NCBI GenBank assembly: GCA_023384135.1
Contig: JAHDXS010000002.1
Span: forward strand, 186,001-250,000
DNA from: Alphaproteobacteria bacterium
Lineage (GTDB): Bacteria > Pseudomonadota > Alphaproteobacteria > Micavibrionales > Micavibrionaceae
Direction: 5' to 3'
DNA length: 64,000 nucleotides
The notes under the pieces were generated by a model. It did not search any database. It had not been told where the DNA came from and saw only the letters and a list, made by a program, of their open reading frames with translations. The position numbers and the translations under genes are program-made. Shown piece by piece: positions 45,729 to 55,284 of the stretch; within the stretch, counting starts at the first letter, position 1; the number at the start of each line of letters is the position of its first letter.

Positions 45729-46391
45729 TCAGGACAGATCAACCGCCGCGGTCCGCACGGCCTCGGAATAGCTCTCCCGCCCCGGCGCGGCGCGATTCAA
45801 ACGCGCAACCATATCCTGCACGATCTGCGCGTCGCGCTCGCTCATCTCGGGCGGCGGCGGGGGCGTCCAGTCCCCGAACTCCCGCCTGAACCGTTCCCGC
45901 GCCTCAGGGTCGGGGGTATATTGATAAACCTGACCCGAAAACGCATACTCCGCGAACTCCCCCCGGAACTTCAGATGCCCCTGCGCGTCCGCTTCCAGAT
46001 CCATGGCAAATCCCCAGTTGGCGATTCCGAAGGCCGGATGCCCCGCCTCGTCCAGAACCACGAGATTATGCCCGTCCCACAGCATGCGCTTGAGCGGATC
46101 GAAATCCTGCGCCAGTTCCTCGCGCGTGATGTGATGGATCGGGTCGAGATGCCTGAGATGCGGAAACGCCTGATGAAACCCGTAAAGATATTCCGCCGGA
46201 ACGATCGCGCCGGGCATGTCAATCCCCCGGCTTTCCATGAGAATCAGCATAGTGTTATCCGGCCCGGCGCTCTGCACCGCCTGATCCCAAGCGGTTTTCA
46301 AAAGCTCGCTGCGCCGCAGACACATCAGGTCCGGGTTCTGTGAAACCCAGTAAGGCCGATAAGCCGTTTTGATATCCCCGACGCGTTTCAA
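45729..46391 (-). CDS. Hypothetical protein
   Basis: A 220-aa soluble protein, not recognised. It contains 'DNTMLILMESRGIDMPGAIVPAEYLYGFHQAFPHLRHLDPIHHITREEL' and a Pro-rich 'DWTPPPPPEMSERDAQIVQDM' near the end. TTG start with AAGGG 8 nt upstream; ATG codons 20 or more residues later are alternatives. Converges with gmk (5-bp gap) and follows rsmA by 33 bp on the same strand, so it may be the last gene of the surA-rsmA run. Confidence 0.78.
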   Translation of the reverse strand: MKRVGDIKTAYRPYWVSQNPDLMCLRRSELLKTAWDQAVQSAGPDNTMLILMESRGIDMPGAIVPAEYLYGFHQAFPHLRHLDPIHHITREELAQDFDPLKRMLWDGHNLVVLDEAGHPAFGIANWGFAMDLEADAQGHLKFRGEFAEYAFSGQVYQYTPDPEARERFRREFGDWTPPPPPEMSERDAQIVQDMVARLNRAAPGRESYSEAVRTAAVDLS

Positions 46392-46424
46392 GGCTCAACC
46401 CTTTTTCATAAATTTTTATGACAA

Positions 46425-47297
46425 TCAGGATACAGGATCGCTGCCAAGCTGCGCAAGCCTGATATACTGAGCGACGCTCAGGTTCTCCGCCCGCGCCTGC
46501 GGATCGATTCCTGCACCCTCGAAATGCGCTTCATACGCGCCAAGGCTGCTGCGCACCATCTTGCGCCGCCCCTGAAACGCCAGCGCCGTGACCCGCTCCA
46601 CGGCCGCAAACGGCGGCGAATCGGCGGGTAAACGGCGCGGAACCAGCTTGACCACGGCGGACCGCACCTTCGGTGGCGGCGTAAAGACGGAGGGCGGCAG
46701 GTCCACGAGAATCTTGGCCTCGCAGAGCCACTGCGCGATCACGGCCAGCCGCCCGTAAGCCTTGCCCGAGGGCGCCGCGCAGATCCGCTGCGCCACCTCT
46801 TTCTGGAACATCAGCGCCAAAAATTCATAAGCGCCGTGATCCTCGTATAAATGCTGCAGCCAGCCGAGCAAAAGCGGCGTGGCGATATTATAGGGCAAAT
46901 TGGCGATGACCGCCCGGGGCGTAGGACACAAATCCCGCACATCGACCGCCAGCGCATCTCCCTCCAGAATATGAAGCCGCCCGGCCGCAGCATTTTTCAA
47001 ATCACCCAAAGCCGCAACAGCCCGCGAATCGGCCTCAACGGCCCAGACTCCGGCGGCGGGCGAGCGCAGCAAACTCCGCGTCAGTCCCCCCGGCCCCGGC
47101 CCGATCTCGACGACGTTCAACCCCTCGGGAACGCCGCACAGCCGCACGATCTTATCGGTGATGTTTTGATCGAGAAGAAAGTTCTGGCCCAGGGATTTTT
47201 TGGCCTGCAGGCCATGCGCGGAAATAACGTCACGCAGCGGCGGCAGAGAATCCAGCCCCAATCGCCGCGCATCTGCATCTAAATCAGGATTCGACAC
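46425..47297 (-). CDS. rsmA: 16S rRNA dimethyladenosine transferase
   Basis: A 290-aa KsgA-type enzyme dimethylating two adenines at the 3' end of 16S rRNA. 'KKSLGQNFLLDQNITDKI' start signature, 'VVEIGPGPGGLTRSLL', 'GDALAVDV' and catalytic 'VIANLPYNIATPLL'. GTG start 47297 overlaps the surA end by 14 bp; the longer frame lies inside surA. Usual neighbour pdxA is missing between surA and rsmA. Confidence 0.95.
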   Translation of the reverse strand: MSNPDLDADARRLGLDSLPPLRDVISAHGLQAKKSLGQNFLLDQNITDKIVRLCGVPEGLNVVEIGPGPGGLTRSLLRSPAAGVWAVEADSRAVAALGDLKNAAAGRLHILEGDALAVDVRDLCPTPRAVIANLPYNIATPLLLGWLQHLYEDHGAYEFLALMFQKEVAQRICAAPSGKAYGRLAVIAQWLCEAKILVDLPPSVFTPPPKVRSAVVKLVPRRLPADSPPFAAVERVTALAFQGRRKMVRSSLGAYEAHFEGAGIDPQARAENLSVAQYIRLAQLGSDPVS

Positions 47298-48237
47298 GGT
47301 TTTCGATGAAGGCCGAAGCCTTAAGATCAAGCATATAACCGCGCTGCATCCGGTCCAGACGCTCAAGCCCCAGCATCGTGAAAACCTTTTCGCGGCTGGG
47401 CAGATTTTCACTGGCCAGCTGCCGTTTTTCCCTTATAAAGAGAATATGGTAACCGTTTGGCGAACGGATCGGCTCGCTCACCTGATCAACGGTCATGCCC
47501 TTAAGTGCGTCTGCAAGCTCCTTGGCCACCTGATCTTCCTGAACCCATCCAAGATCGCCGCCGTTCGCTGAACCCGCAGATTTAGAAAATTGCTGCGCCA
47601 GCTTATAAAAACTCGCCCGACCAGCTTTAATTTCCGTCATCATGCTGCCCGCAAGCTGCTTAACCTTGGCTTCGCTACCCGCATCGTCTACAGGGAGAAA
47701 AATCTCAGCCAGCAGATACTCGCTGCGTCCGACATTCTTCGTCATTCTCCCCAAAAGGTCATCGACATCACGCTCCGTAACATTCACGCGCGGACTAAGG
47801 CGTTGCTGCACGACAAGCGACCAAGACAGATGGGCCTTGATCTGGTTTTGCAGGGTGAGCGTGGAGATGCCGCCCCGCTTAAGCATGGCCTTAAAATCCT
47901 CGGCGCTCATCTTGTTCTGCTTGGCCAGACTGGCAAACCCTTTCTCGATCTCTTCAGGCTTAATGTCAATTTTCAGCGCCCGGGCTTGCTGCACCATAAT
48001 TTGCTCTTCAATAAGCGTATTGATCACCTGCGGTGCCAGCCTCCGGCGGATATCCGGTGTATTGGGCATGCCCGAAGACGCCATGATCAACTTCATACGG
48101 TCATCCAGATCCTTTTGTGTAATCGCGTCCTCGTTGACGACGGCGACGATCTGCTGCGCGTTAGCATAAGCAGGCGCAAACGGCTGGCTTGCAGCCACCG
48201 CGAACAAAACGGCAAAAAACAGGGCTCTCAAAATCAT
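47284..48237 (-). CDS. surA: Periplasmic peptidyl-prolyl isomerase chaperone SurA
   Basis: A 317-aa outer-membrane-protein chaperone: Sec signal peptide ('ILRALFFAVLFAVAASQPFAPAYANA'-like, 26 residues), SurA N-domain 'VNEDAITQKDLDDRMKL', and a single parvulin domain with 'AQQFSKSAGSANGGDLGWVQED' and 'SPNGYHILFIREKR'. One rather than two parvulin repeats is usual in alphaproteobacteria. Overlaps rsmA, its downstream operon partner. Confidence 0.94.
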   Translation of the reverse strand: MILRALFFAVLFAVAASQPFAPAYANAQQIVAVVNEDAITQKDLDDRMKLIMASSGMPNTPDIRRRLAPQVINTLIEEQIMVQQARALKIDIKPEEIEKGFASLAKQNKMSAEDFKAMLKRGGISTLTLQNQIKAHLSWSLVVQQRLSPRVNVTERDVDDLLGRMTKNVGRSEYLLAEIFLPVDDAGSEAKVKQLAGSMMTEIKAGRASFYKLAQQFSKSAGSANGGDLGWVQEDQVAKELADALKGMTVDQVSEPIRSPNGYHILFIREKRQLASENLPSREKVFTMLGLERLDRMQRGYMLDLKASAFIENRVES

Positions 48238-48318
48238 GGTGTCTCCCCTCTCAAGGCGGAATAAACCCGTATATCATACAAAAACAACAAAACACAAAAA
48301 CCGGAACGCGAGAAAAAC

Positions 48319-49290
48319 CTAGGCTTTAACTTTGGCCAAACGCCCGCCAGGCCTGTAAACTTCAAGATATCCCGGCAAAACCGAATCAAGCGAACGCGGC
48401 AGTATGCCCAAATCCGCAAAACCCTTCATACCTTTCGAAACAACATTATCGGTCTTGAGCGTCTCGACCTGATCGGCGGTCAAGAGCGGTTCCGGCATGA
48501 TACGCATGAACCACGCCTGAACCTTCGCCAGGCTCCAGGGAATCGAAACGAGAAGCCGCTTGCGCCCCGTATGGACGAACATTTTCGCGTAAACTTCACG
48601 GAACGACAAAACCTCCGGCCCGCCGAGTTCAAACACCTCGCCCTCGACGCCGCCGCCCGCCTCGTCCCCCACGGCATAAAGGCTGGCGATCACGGCATCC
48701 GCAACATCGCCGACATAAACGGGCTGCAGCTTCGTATGCCCGCCGCCGATCAGCGGCAGGAAAGGCAAATAGCGGGAAAGCTTGGCGAACATATTGAAAA
48801 AACGGTCCTCGGACCCGAAAACGACGCTAGGCCGCAAAATCGTCGCACGCGGAAAATTCGCGAACACCGCCTTCTCGCCTTCAAGCTTGCTCTTGGCATA
48901 GGCGGATTGAGCCTTATCACAGCTGAGCGAGGAAATATGAACAAGCCGCAACACGCCCGCTTCCGCGCATGCGCGCGCTATAGCCGCAGGTTGATCGACA
49001 TGCACTCTGCGGAACGTCCGGCGCTTGCCGCGCTCGAACAGGATCCCAACGCAATTAACCACCAAGTCTGATCCTTTTACCGCCTGAGCCAGGCTCTCCG
49101 GAGAATCGTAGCGGCAGGCAAACGGCACAATTTGCCCGACCCGGCCTGACGGCTTAAGAAAATAACCGCCCTCCGGCACCCGGGTCGCGACTTTAACGAT
49201 AACCCCGCGCGACGCCAGCTCCCGAACGACCTGCCGACCGATAAATCCGGTGCCTCCGAAGACAGTCGCAACGGTGTAATTATTAATCAT
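48319..49290 (-). CDS. Complex I NDUFA9-like NAD(P)-binding protein
   Basis: A 323-aa atypical SDR: 'TVFGGTGFIGRQVVRELASRGVIVKVATR', 'DLVVNCVGILFERGKRRTFRRVHVDQP', 'LVHISSLSCDKAQSAYAKSKLEGEKAV' and 'LRPSVVFGSEDRFFNMFAKL', the pattern of NDUFA9/complex I-associated reductases. ATG 49290 with GGAGAG about 10 nt upstream. Probably assembles or stabilises complex I, or is a ubiquinone-related reductase; upstream of surA on the same strand. Confidence 0.9.
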   Translation of the reverse strand: MINNYTVATVFGGTGFIGRQVVRELASRGVIVKVATRVPEGGYFLKPSGRVGQIVPFACRYDSPESLAQAVKGSDLVVNCVGILFERGKRRTFRRVHVDQPAAIARACAEAGVLRLVHISSLSCDKAQSAYAKSKLEGEKAVFANFPRATILRPSVVFGSEDRFFNMFAKLSRYLPFLPLIGGGHTKLQPVYVGDVADAVIASLYAVGDEAGGGVEGEVFELGGPEVLSFREVYAKMFVHTGRKRLLVSIPWSLAKVQAWFMRIMPEPLLTADQVETLKTDNVVSKGMKGFADLGILPRSLDSVLPGYLEVYRPGGRLAKVKA

Positions 49291-49458
49291 GCGCAAATTC
49301 TCTCCGCTTTGGCGCGTCCACGGCCCAAATATGGACCATTCCAACCGCAAAAACAACGTGCAGTTTATGCAATTTTGATCTAACTCTATGATAGGCATGG
49401 CAATCGTATATCAAACGCAAAGCCGCCAAAAAACACCACAGTGACGGACGAACGCGCA

Positions 49459-50214
49459 ATGAAAAGACAAACGAAACGACTGCCCCTTCTGGCCCTCGGC
49501 GCTTTGCTGACGCTGGCAAGCGCAACAGCTTCGGCAGACGAAAAGAAAAACGATGACAAAACATCGCCCCTGACGGTCGTGGAGCTGTTCACGTCTCAGA
49601 GCTGCTCCTCCTGCCCGCCAGCCGACAAATATCTTGAGGAACTCTCGGCGCAAGATAACGTCATAACAATGAGCTGCCACGTATCGTATTTTAATCAGAA
49701 TCAATGGAAGGATACGCTCTCCCACGAATTCTGCGACGTGCGTCAGCACGGATATGCCAGCCTCGAAACCCCGCCGAAAGTCTACACCCCGCAAATGCTT
49801 GTAAACGGCCTGAACCCCTTTGTAGGCTCTCACATTGACAAGGCTGCGACGGCCCTCTCCCGCGCCAAAAATCAAGTCGTCATGCCCATCGAAATTCAAA
49901 AGGATGAAAGCCTCATCCGCTTCATGCTGCCTTCGGTTGACTTCCCGGTGAGTGGCGATTTCCGCATCTGGATGTTCGGCTTCAAAAAGTCGCATACGCA
50001 GGATATTTCCGCCGGCGAAAACTCCGGCAAACAGATTCACTATGTCAATGCGGCGATCACATATACCAACCTCGGCGGATGGAAAGGCGATGCCATCTCA
50101 AGCATCGCCCCGAAACCCACGGAAGATGTTGACGGGATTATCATTCTGGCGCAGGCCGGAGGCTATGGCCGCATCGTCGCCGCCGGAAAGCTGGAGTTTT
50201 CTAAGAGCGATTAA
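49459..50214 (+). CDS. Secreted DUF1223 (thioredoxin-fold) protein
   Basis: A 251-aa protein with a Sec signal peptide ('LPLLALGALLTLASATASA') and the DUF1223 pattern 'VVELFTSQSCSSCPPADKYLEEL', 'CHVSYFNQNQWKDTL', 'YTPQMLVNG'. CSSC is a redox-like Cys pair. A GTG six codons upstream is an alternative start. Its stop overlaps the uvrD stop by 4 bp in convergent arrangement. Probable periplasmic thiol-redox role, not proven. Confidence 0.9.
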   Translation: MKRQTKRLPLLALGALLTLASATASADEKKNDDKTSPLTVVELFTSQSCSSCPPADKYLEELSAQDNVITMSCHVSYFNQNQWKDTLSHEFCDVRQHGYASLETPPKVYTPQMLVNGLNPFVGSHIDKAATALSRAKNQVVMPIEIQKDESLIRFMLPSVDFPVSGDFRIWMFGFKKSHTQDISAGENSGKQIHYVNAAITYTNLGGWKGDAISSIAPKPTEDVDGIIILAQAGGYGRIVAAGKLEFSKSD

Positions 50215-52445
50215 GCTTTCTCAAGAAAACTGTCCATGACGCGTTTTTGCCCGCCCTGATCGAACAGGATGTCGAGCTTGTGCCCATCGATATTCACCAC
50301 GCGCCCATAGCCAAATTTGTCATGAAACACCCGGTCTCCGCGCACAAACAAAGTGCCCTCGGCTGAAATCACCCCTTTGGCCGGCAAGACATCCCCCCGC
50401 AACGGCGCGGGGTTGATGCCGCTGCTGTCCCAATGCTGCGAGCGTCCGGCCATCTGATAATTTCCGGTCTCCGATACAATCTCAACCAATCCGCGCGGCA
50501 ACTCGTCCACGAACCGCGAGGGGATAGCGCTGACCCAGTTGCCGTAAATCCGGCGGTTGGAGGCGTGCGAGATAAACACACGCTTGCGCGCCCGCGTGAT
50601 CCCGACATAGGCCAGCCGCCGCTCTTCTTCCAAGCCTTTCATGCCGTTCTCATCCATCGTACGCTGGGAAGGGAACAGCCCCTCCTCCCATCCGGCGAGA
50701 AACACCGTATCGAATTCCAAACCCTTGGCACCGTGCAGCGTCATGATCGTCACGCCGTCCCCGCTGCCCGCCTCGCGATTCTCAAGCACAAGTGACACAT
50801 GCTCCAGAAACTCGGCCATGGAAGTATATTCCTGCATCCCGCCGATCAGTTCGCGCAGATTTTCGATACGCCCCGGCGCTTCGGGGGTTTTGTCCTGCTT
50901 CCACATCTCCATATAGCCGGATTCATCCAGAATCTGGGCCGCCAGCTCCGCATGCGGCACGGAAGAAATTAACGAACGCCAGCGCTCGAAATCATCCATA
51001 AGCTTACCGAGCGTCGCCTTGATTTTCGGTTTCAATTCATCGGTTTGAGTCAAATCTCTGATCGCCGCATTCAAGGAAATGCCGTGACGCCGCCCATGCT
51101 GATATAGCAGCTGCACGGTCGCATCACCTAAACCGCGCTTGGGCGTGTTAATAATGCGCTCCAAGGCAAGATCGTCGGCCGGCTGGACCGTTACCCGGAA
51201 ATAAGCCAGCGCGTCGCGAATTTCCATTCGCTCGTAAAAGCGCGGCCCGCCCACGACGCGATAAGGAATACCGAGCTTGATGAATCGCTCCTCGAACTCC
51301 CGCGTCTGGAACCCGGTGCGCAAAAGAACCGCCATCTGACCCAGCTTCTCGCCCGGCTCCCCGTTGCGCGGCCTCTGCAACTGCTCGATCTGCTCCCCGA
51401 CCCAGCGCGCTTCCGCTTCGCTGTCCCATAAACCGCAGACGGTGACCTTCTCGCCGTCCCCGCGCTCGGACCACAGCTCCTTGCCCAGCCGCCCGGCATT
51501 CTGCGAAATCACCGCACCCGCGGCCTTGAGGATCGTGTTGGAGGATCGGTAGTTCTGCTCCAGCCGGATAATCTTGGCCCCAGGAAAATCGCGCTCGAAC
51601 CGCAAAATATTTCCAACCTCCGCGCCGCGCCAGCCATAGATGGACTGATCGTCGTCCCCAACGCAGCAAATATTCCCCGTCCCCTGCGCCAGCAGCCGCA
51701 ACCAGAGATATTGCGCGACGTTCGTATCCTGATACTCGTCCACGAGGATATAGCGAAACCTCCGGTGATAATCCTCAAGGATGCTCGCATTCGCCGGATC
51801 GCGCAAAATCGAAATGACATGCAGCAACAAGTCTCCAAAATCGCAGGCATTAACAGCCTTCAGCCGCCCCTGATACGCGCGGTAAAGGTCGGGCACTTTG
51901 CCATCCGCCACCTCGCGCACCTCCTGCGCCTCAACTTGTTCGGGCCCGAGCGCCCGGTCCTTCCACCGCTCGATAAAACTCAGAACCACTTTCGGCGGCC
52001 ATTTTTTGATATCGATCCCCCGCTCCTCCATCAGAGGCTTGAGCAGCCGCGCCTGATCATCCGGGTCCAGAATCGTAAAATTACTGCTTAGCCCGACTCG
52101 CTCCGCATGCCGCCGCAGCATTCGCGCGGCCAGAGAATGAAACGTGCCGAGCCACCAGCCTTCGACCGACTGCCCGCCGCCGATGGCGCTCACGCGCTCT
52201 TTCATCTCCTGCGCCGCCTTATTGGTAAAAGTGACGGCCAGAATCTGCGAAGGATAGGCCCGCCCGGTATTGAGAATATGCGCGAGCCGCGTGGTCAGGA
52301 CGCGCGTCTTGCCCGTCCCCGCCCCCGCCAGAACCAGCAGCGGCCCGTCTAGCGTCTCGACGGCCAGTCTCTGCTCGGCATTAAGCCCGTCAAGATAACC
52401 CGCCTCCGCTGTGCTGTGCCGGGTCTGGACCTGCGCCTCTGTCAT
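50211..52445 (-). CDS. uvrD: ATP-dependent DNA helicase UvrD/PcrA
   Basis: A 744-aa superfamily 1A helicase: Walker A 'LAGAGTGKTRVLTTRLAHIL', 'LVDEYQDTNVAQY' (motif II), 'CCVGDDDQSIYGWRGAE' (motif III), 'LEQNYRSS' (IV), 'TLHGAKGLEFDTVFLAGWEEGLFPS' (V) and 'YVGITRARKRVFISHASNR' (VI). C-terminal RNAP-interaction-like domain ends 'KLDILFDQGGQKRVMDSFLEKA', as in PcrA. Acts in excision and mismatch repair. Full length. Confidence 0.97.
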   Translation of the reverse strand: MTEAQVQTRHSTAEAGYLDGLNAEQRLAVETLDGPLLVLAGAGTGKTRVLTTRLAHILNTGRAYPSQILAVTFTNKAAQEMKERVSAIGGGQSVEGWWLGTFHSLAARMLRRHAERVGLSSNFTILDPDDQARLLKPLMEERGIDIKKWPPKVVLSFIERWKDRALGPEQVEAQEVREVADGKVPDLYRAYQGRLKAVNACDFGDLLLHVISILRDPANASILEDYHRRFRYILVDEYQDTNVAQYLWLRLLAQGTGNICCVGDDDQSIYGWRGAEVGNILRFERDFPGAKIIRLEQNYRSSNTILKAAGAVISQNAGRLGKELWSERGDGEKVTVCGLWDSEAEARWVGEQIEQLQRPRNGEPGEKLGQMAVLLRTGFQTREFEERFIKLGIPYRVVGGPRFYERMEIRDALAYFRVTVQPADDLALERIINTPKRGLGDATVQLLYQHGRRHGISLNAAIRDLTQTDELKPKIKATLGKLMDDFERWRSLISSVPHAELAAQILDESGYMEMWKQDKTPEAPGRIENLRELIGGMQEYTSMAEFLEHVSLVLENREAGSGDGVTIMTLHGAKGLEFDTVFLAGWEEGLFPSQRTMDENGMKGLEEERRLAYVGITRARKRVFISHASNRRIYGNWVSAIPSRFVDELPRGLVEIVSETGNYQMAGRSQHWDSSGINPAPLRGDVLPAKGVISAEGTLFVRGDRVFHDKFGYGRVVNIDGHKLDILFDQGGQKRVMDSFLEKA

Positions 52446-52570
52446 AACCTTACCTTTACGCTCGTGAATCGATTCTCATGGGAACAAGCGCCAAGGTGCA
52501 GGATATGGCCGCGCGGCGCAACACCAAATCGCGACCTACAGATTGAGATATTCTGAAAAAGAAAAAGGCC

Positions 52571-53632
52571 CTAACCCGAGGCCCGACTGCCCGCGTTCAT
52601 AGAAACCGGAGCCACGGCGACCTGGTTGCGCCCGTTATGCTTCGCCGCATAAAGCGCCGAGTCGGCGCGGGAGATAAGATTTTCGATCGGCTCTGATTTC
52701 ACATATTCCGCAACACCGATGGAAATGGTAATCCGCGCCAGCCGCTCCCCGTTCATACGGTTCACGACCTCCTTCTTTGCGACGTTCAGCCGCAGAAACT
52801 CGGCAACCTTAAGCGCCGAATCCATCTTCGTAAAGGGCAGGATGATCGCGAACTCCTCCCCGCCGTATCGCGCAGCAACGTCGCGTCCCTTGATGCCGTC
52901 CTTAAGGGCCTTGGCCACAAGGCGCAGCACCTGATCGCCCACCTGATGCCCGAAAGAGTCGTTGAAGCTCTTGAAATGGTCGATATCCATCAAAAGAAGC
53001 GTAAAAACTTCCCCGTCCGCAGTGCAAGCCGCTTTGGCGATCTTGTCGATTTCCTGATCGAACGCCTTGCGGTTGGAAAGCCCAGTCAGCGCATCGGTCA
53101 GCGCCTCCTTCCGGGCGATTTCAAGGTCACGGTGCAACTTTTCCATCGTCGTCGCCGACTCCTTCAGAAGCACCTCAAGATGCTCGTTCTGGTCCAGCAT
53201 GGCGCGGGTATCAGCAAGAACATGACCGAGAATTTTGGTAACTTCTTCCTTCGTCTTGTCTTCTTTGAGCTTATCGTGAACATCTTCGAGCGTGTCGTGA
53301 TACTCGGTCGCGAATTCCCGCACCGATCCAACAGCCGTATTGACTTCTTCGATGGTCTTCTTGATCTGATCGCCGGCCGACCGTACACGCTCGTCCTCGC
53401 GGTTGGCGCGCAGAAATTGATCGAATATGGATAGGCAAATCTCGTTGGTCGGTTTGATTTCCTTGGCCAGCATCTCGTCCAGAGCCTTGTTCATGGCCGG
53501 GTTGGCGCCTGCGCGGTAAATAAACCACAATTCATAGTTCTCCGGCGAAGGCAAAAGCCCGTTCTCGCGGATCCGCCCCAACGCGAATTCGGAAAAATCC
53601 TTGGCTTTATCAGGAGGATAGAAAGAGCTCAA
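52571..53632 (-). CDS. Diguanylate cyclase (GGDEF domain)
   Basis: A 353-aa protein. N-terminal ~180 residues are helical and may be a coiled-coil sensor; the C-terminal GGDEF domain runs from 'REALTDALTGLSNRKAFDQEI' through the active-site 'RYGGEEFAIILP' to 'ADSALYAAKHNGRNQVAV'. GGEEF is an active form, so c-di-GMP synthesis is expected. No inhibitory RxxD is seen upstream of GGEEF. TTG start. Related c-di-GMP control of the adhesin secretion (LapD-like) is speculative. Confidence 0.93.
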   Translation of the reverse strand: MSSFYPPDKAKDFSEFALGRIRENGLLPSPENYELWFIYRAGANPAMNKALDEMLAKEIKPTNEICLSIFDQFLRANREDERVRSAGDQIKKTIEEVNTAVGSVREFATEYHDTLEDVHDKLKEDKTKEEVTKILGHVLADTRAMLDQNEHLEVLLKESATTMEKLHRDLEIARKEALTDALTGLSNRKAFDQEIDKIAKAACTADGEVFTLLLMDIDHFKSFNDSFGHQVGDQVLRLVAKALKDGIKGRDVAARYGGEEFAIILPFTKMDSALKVAEFLRLNVAKKEVVNRMNGERLARITISIGVAEYVKSEPIENLISRADSALYAAKHNGRNQVAVAPVSMNAGSRASG

Positions 53633-53819
53633 AATCCAAAGCCTTTATAGAATGACTGAAACATACGGCAGCAGGAAAAACACTCAGAAAATAAGAATTT
53701 GAAAATAATATACAACACATAGAAAGTCTAGCAGATCTAAGGCTTTCAGAGAATGCCTTTATGCCTTTGCGTCGGCCAAAATGGATTAAAAAAATTTAAT
53801 AGTCGTTAAAGCAGAGTCT

Positions 53820-53847
53820 CAAAAAAACAAAGGGCGCCGGAGCGCCC
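53820..53847 (-). terminator. Rho-independent terminator after the 55109 gene
   Basis: GGGCGC-tccg-GCGCCC followed on the minus strand by TTTGTTTTTTT, starting 24 bp beyond the stop codon at 53871. Confidence 0.85.
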
Positions 53848-53870
53848 CCTGAAAAACCGAAAGCACAGGC

Positions 53871-55109
53871 TTACATCGCCATCTTCATACCGGTATCGAG
53901 CTTGTTGTTGATAGCCATGGTCAGCTGCATCTCAAGCGCATTCATATTGAGTTTCTCATGATCCAGAACCGTTTTGACGGACTGGGAGTCCATGTCCAGA
54001 TCGGTAGCCACACGGGAAAACCCGGTCAGGTTCTCTCCGACCAGCTTCACATGGGTCGCATCGAAACGCGCCGCCGTGCGGACATCCTCGACCAACGTGG
54101 CGTCCTCGACAAGTTTGCGCACGGCATCGTTGCCCGAGTCCATCTCGACCTGCGCCTTGGCGACGAGATCGCCTGTTTTGCCATAAAATTCGCGGATATC
54201 GGCATGATTGCCGTTAATCACGTTCTCTTCGAGATCATACTCAAGATCGACCAGCTGCTTGAAGTCGTCTTCCTGCATCGGATCGGCGGCAATAAACTCC
54301 GCCAGATCGTCCATCTCGAAATTCTGCCAGTGATTCTCGCTCTGATCTTCGGCGCTTATGGCCGGAGCGCCGCCGCCGCTTGCCGAAGCGCTCGCGCGGG
54401 TATCCTGCGGCGCAGTCGATTGCAGACGACGCAGGGATTCCTCAAGCAAGGCCTCCTGCTCGGCGCGGCTCAGCTTCTTGCGCTCGTCGCCGACCTCGTT
54501 GGCTACAAACGAAGCCTTGCCCATGGTCGCCAAAGTACCGGCGCCGAAAGCCGCTTCCCCGGCGACATACGCCATGGCCGTGCCTTTTGTGGACGCGCTG
54601 TCGGGAATAAGCGTATCCATGGCGACCATCGGGTCCAGCCCCTGATCGACCGCCGTCGCCTTGATCACGTCCAGAGCCTCAGTCTTGGCCTGATTCCAAT
54701 CATTCATGAAATTGCCGATCTTCTCCTTGACATCGGACAGACCCTCATGGGCCTTTTGCGAAATCTGCGCAGCATCGGTAATCGGCTTGTCAACGTCACG
54801 CTGAAGACTCTTCGTATCAATCTTGTCGGCACGATACTTCCCGGCGGCAGAATCCTCCGGACGCAGCATCTGCATGAAGGTCTGCTCACGCACATTCCCT
54901 TGAACCAAGGACTCTGTAAAACTCATTTGATTGTTGTGGGGAAGGCCGCCCATCTGGACTTGAAACTGGCGCCACTGCACCACGTCATCGCCAATCTCGA
55001 ACTCGGCGCGCCGCATAATATCGCGGTCATGATTGGAAATTCCGTCAGGATTCCGGTCGTACCCGGATTCCCGTGCTGTTAAATCGACACCGACAATAGA
55101 TCCAGACAT
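53871..55109 (-). CDS. Large hypothetical protein, helical
   Basis: A 412-aa acidic protein with no family that I recognise. ATG 55109 has GGTGAT upstream. Noted pieces: a predicted hydrophobic Gly/Ala stretch 'GTAMAYVAGEAAFGAGTLATM' (about 185-205), a Ser/Ala/Gly-rich segment and long charged helices ('DFKQLVDLEYDLEENVI'). The C-terminus ends 'MNALEMQLTMAINNKLDTGMKMAM', a pattern like the C-termini of flagellar or type III-secreted hook/filament proteins; this is only a hint. Single gene with its own terminator. Confidence 0.78.
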   Translation of the reverse strand: MSGSIVGVDLTARESGYDRNPDGISNHDRDIMRRAEFEIGDDVVQWRQFQVQMGGLPHNNQMSFTESLVQGNVREQTFMQMLRPEDSAAGKYRADKIDTKSLQRDVDKPITDAAQISQKAHEGLSDVKEKIGNFMNDWNQAKTEALDVIKATAVDQGLDPMVAMDTLIPDSASTKGTAMAYVAGEAAFGAGTLATMGKASFVANEVGDERKKLSRAEQEALLEESLRRLQSTAPQDTRASASASGGGAPAISAEDQSENHWQNFEMDDLAEFIAADPMQEDDFKQLVDLEYDLEENVINGNHADIREFYGKTGDLVAKAQVEMDSGNDAVRKLVEDATLVEDVRTAARFDATHVKLVGENLTGFSRVATDLDMDSQSVKTVLDHEKLNMNALEMQLTMAINNKLDTGMKMAM

Positions 55110-55284
55110 TAAAATCACCGGCCGTTAAGATCACACCCGCAAAACCTGACCGCACCCCGCAGCCAATAGTCCTGCACATTATTATACATATGAATTATAT
55201 GCCGCCTGTGCGCTTGAATACAAACAATTTTATGTATTCGGCCCCGAAGCGAACTCTAGAAATCTCTATAAAATCAAAAAACAC

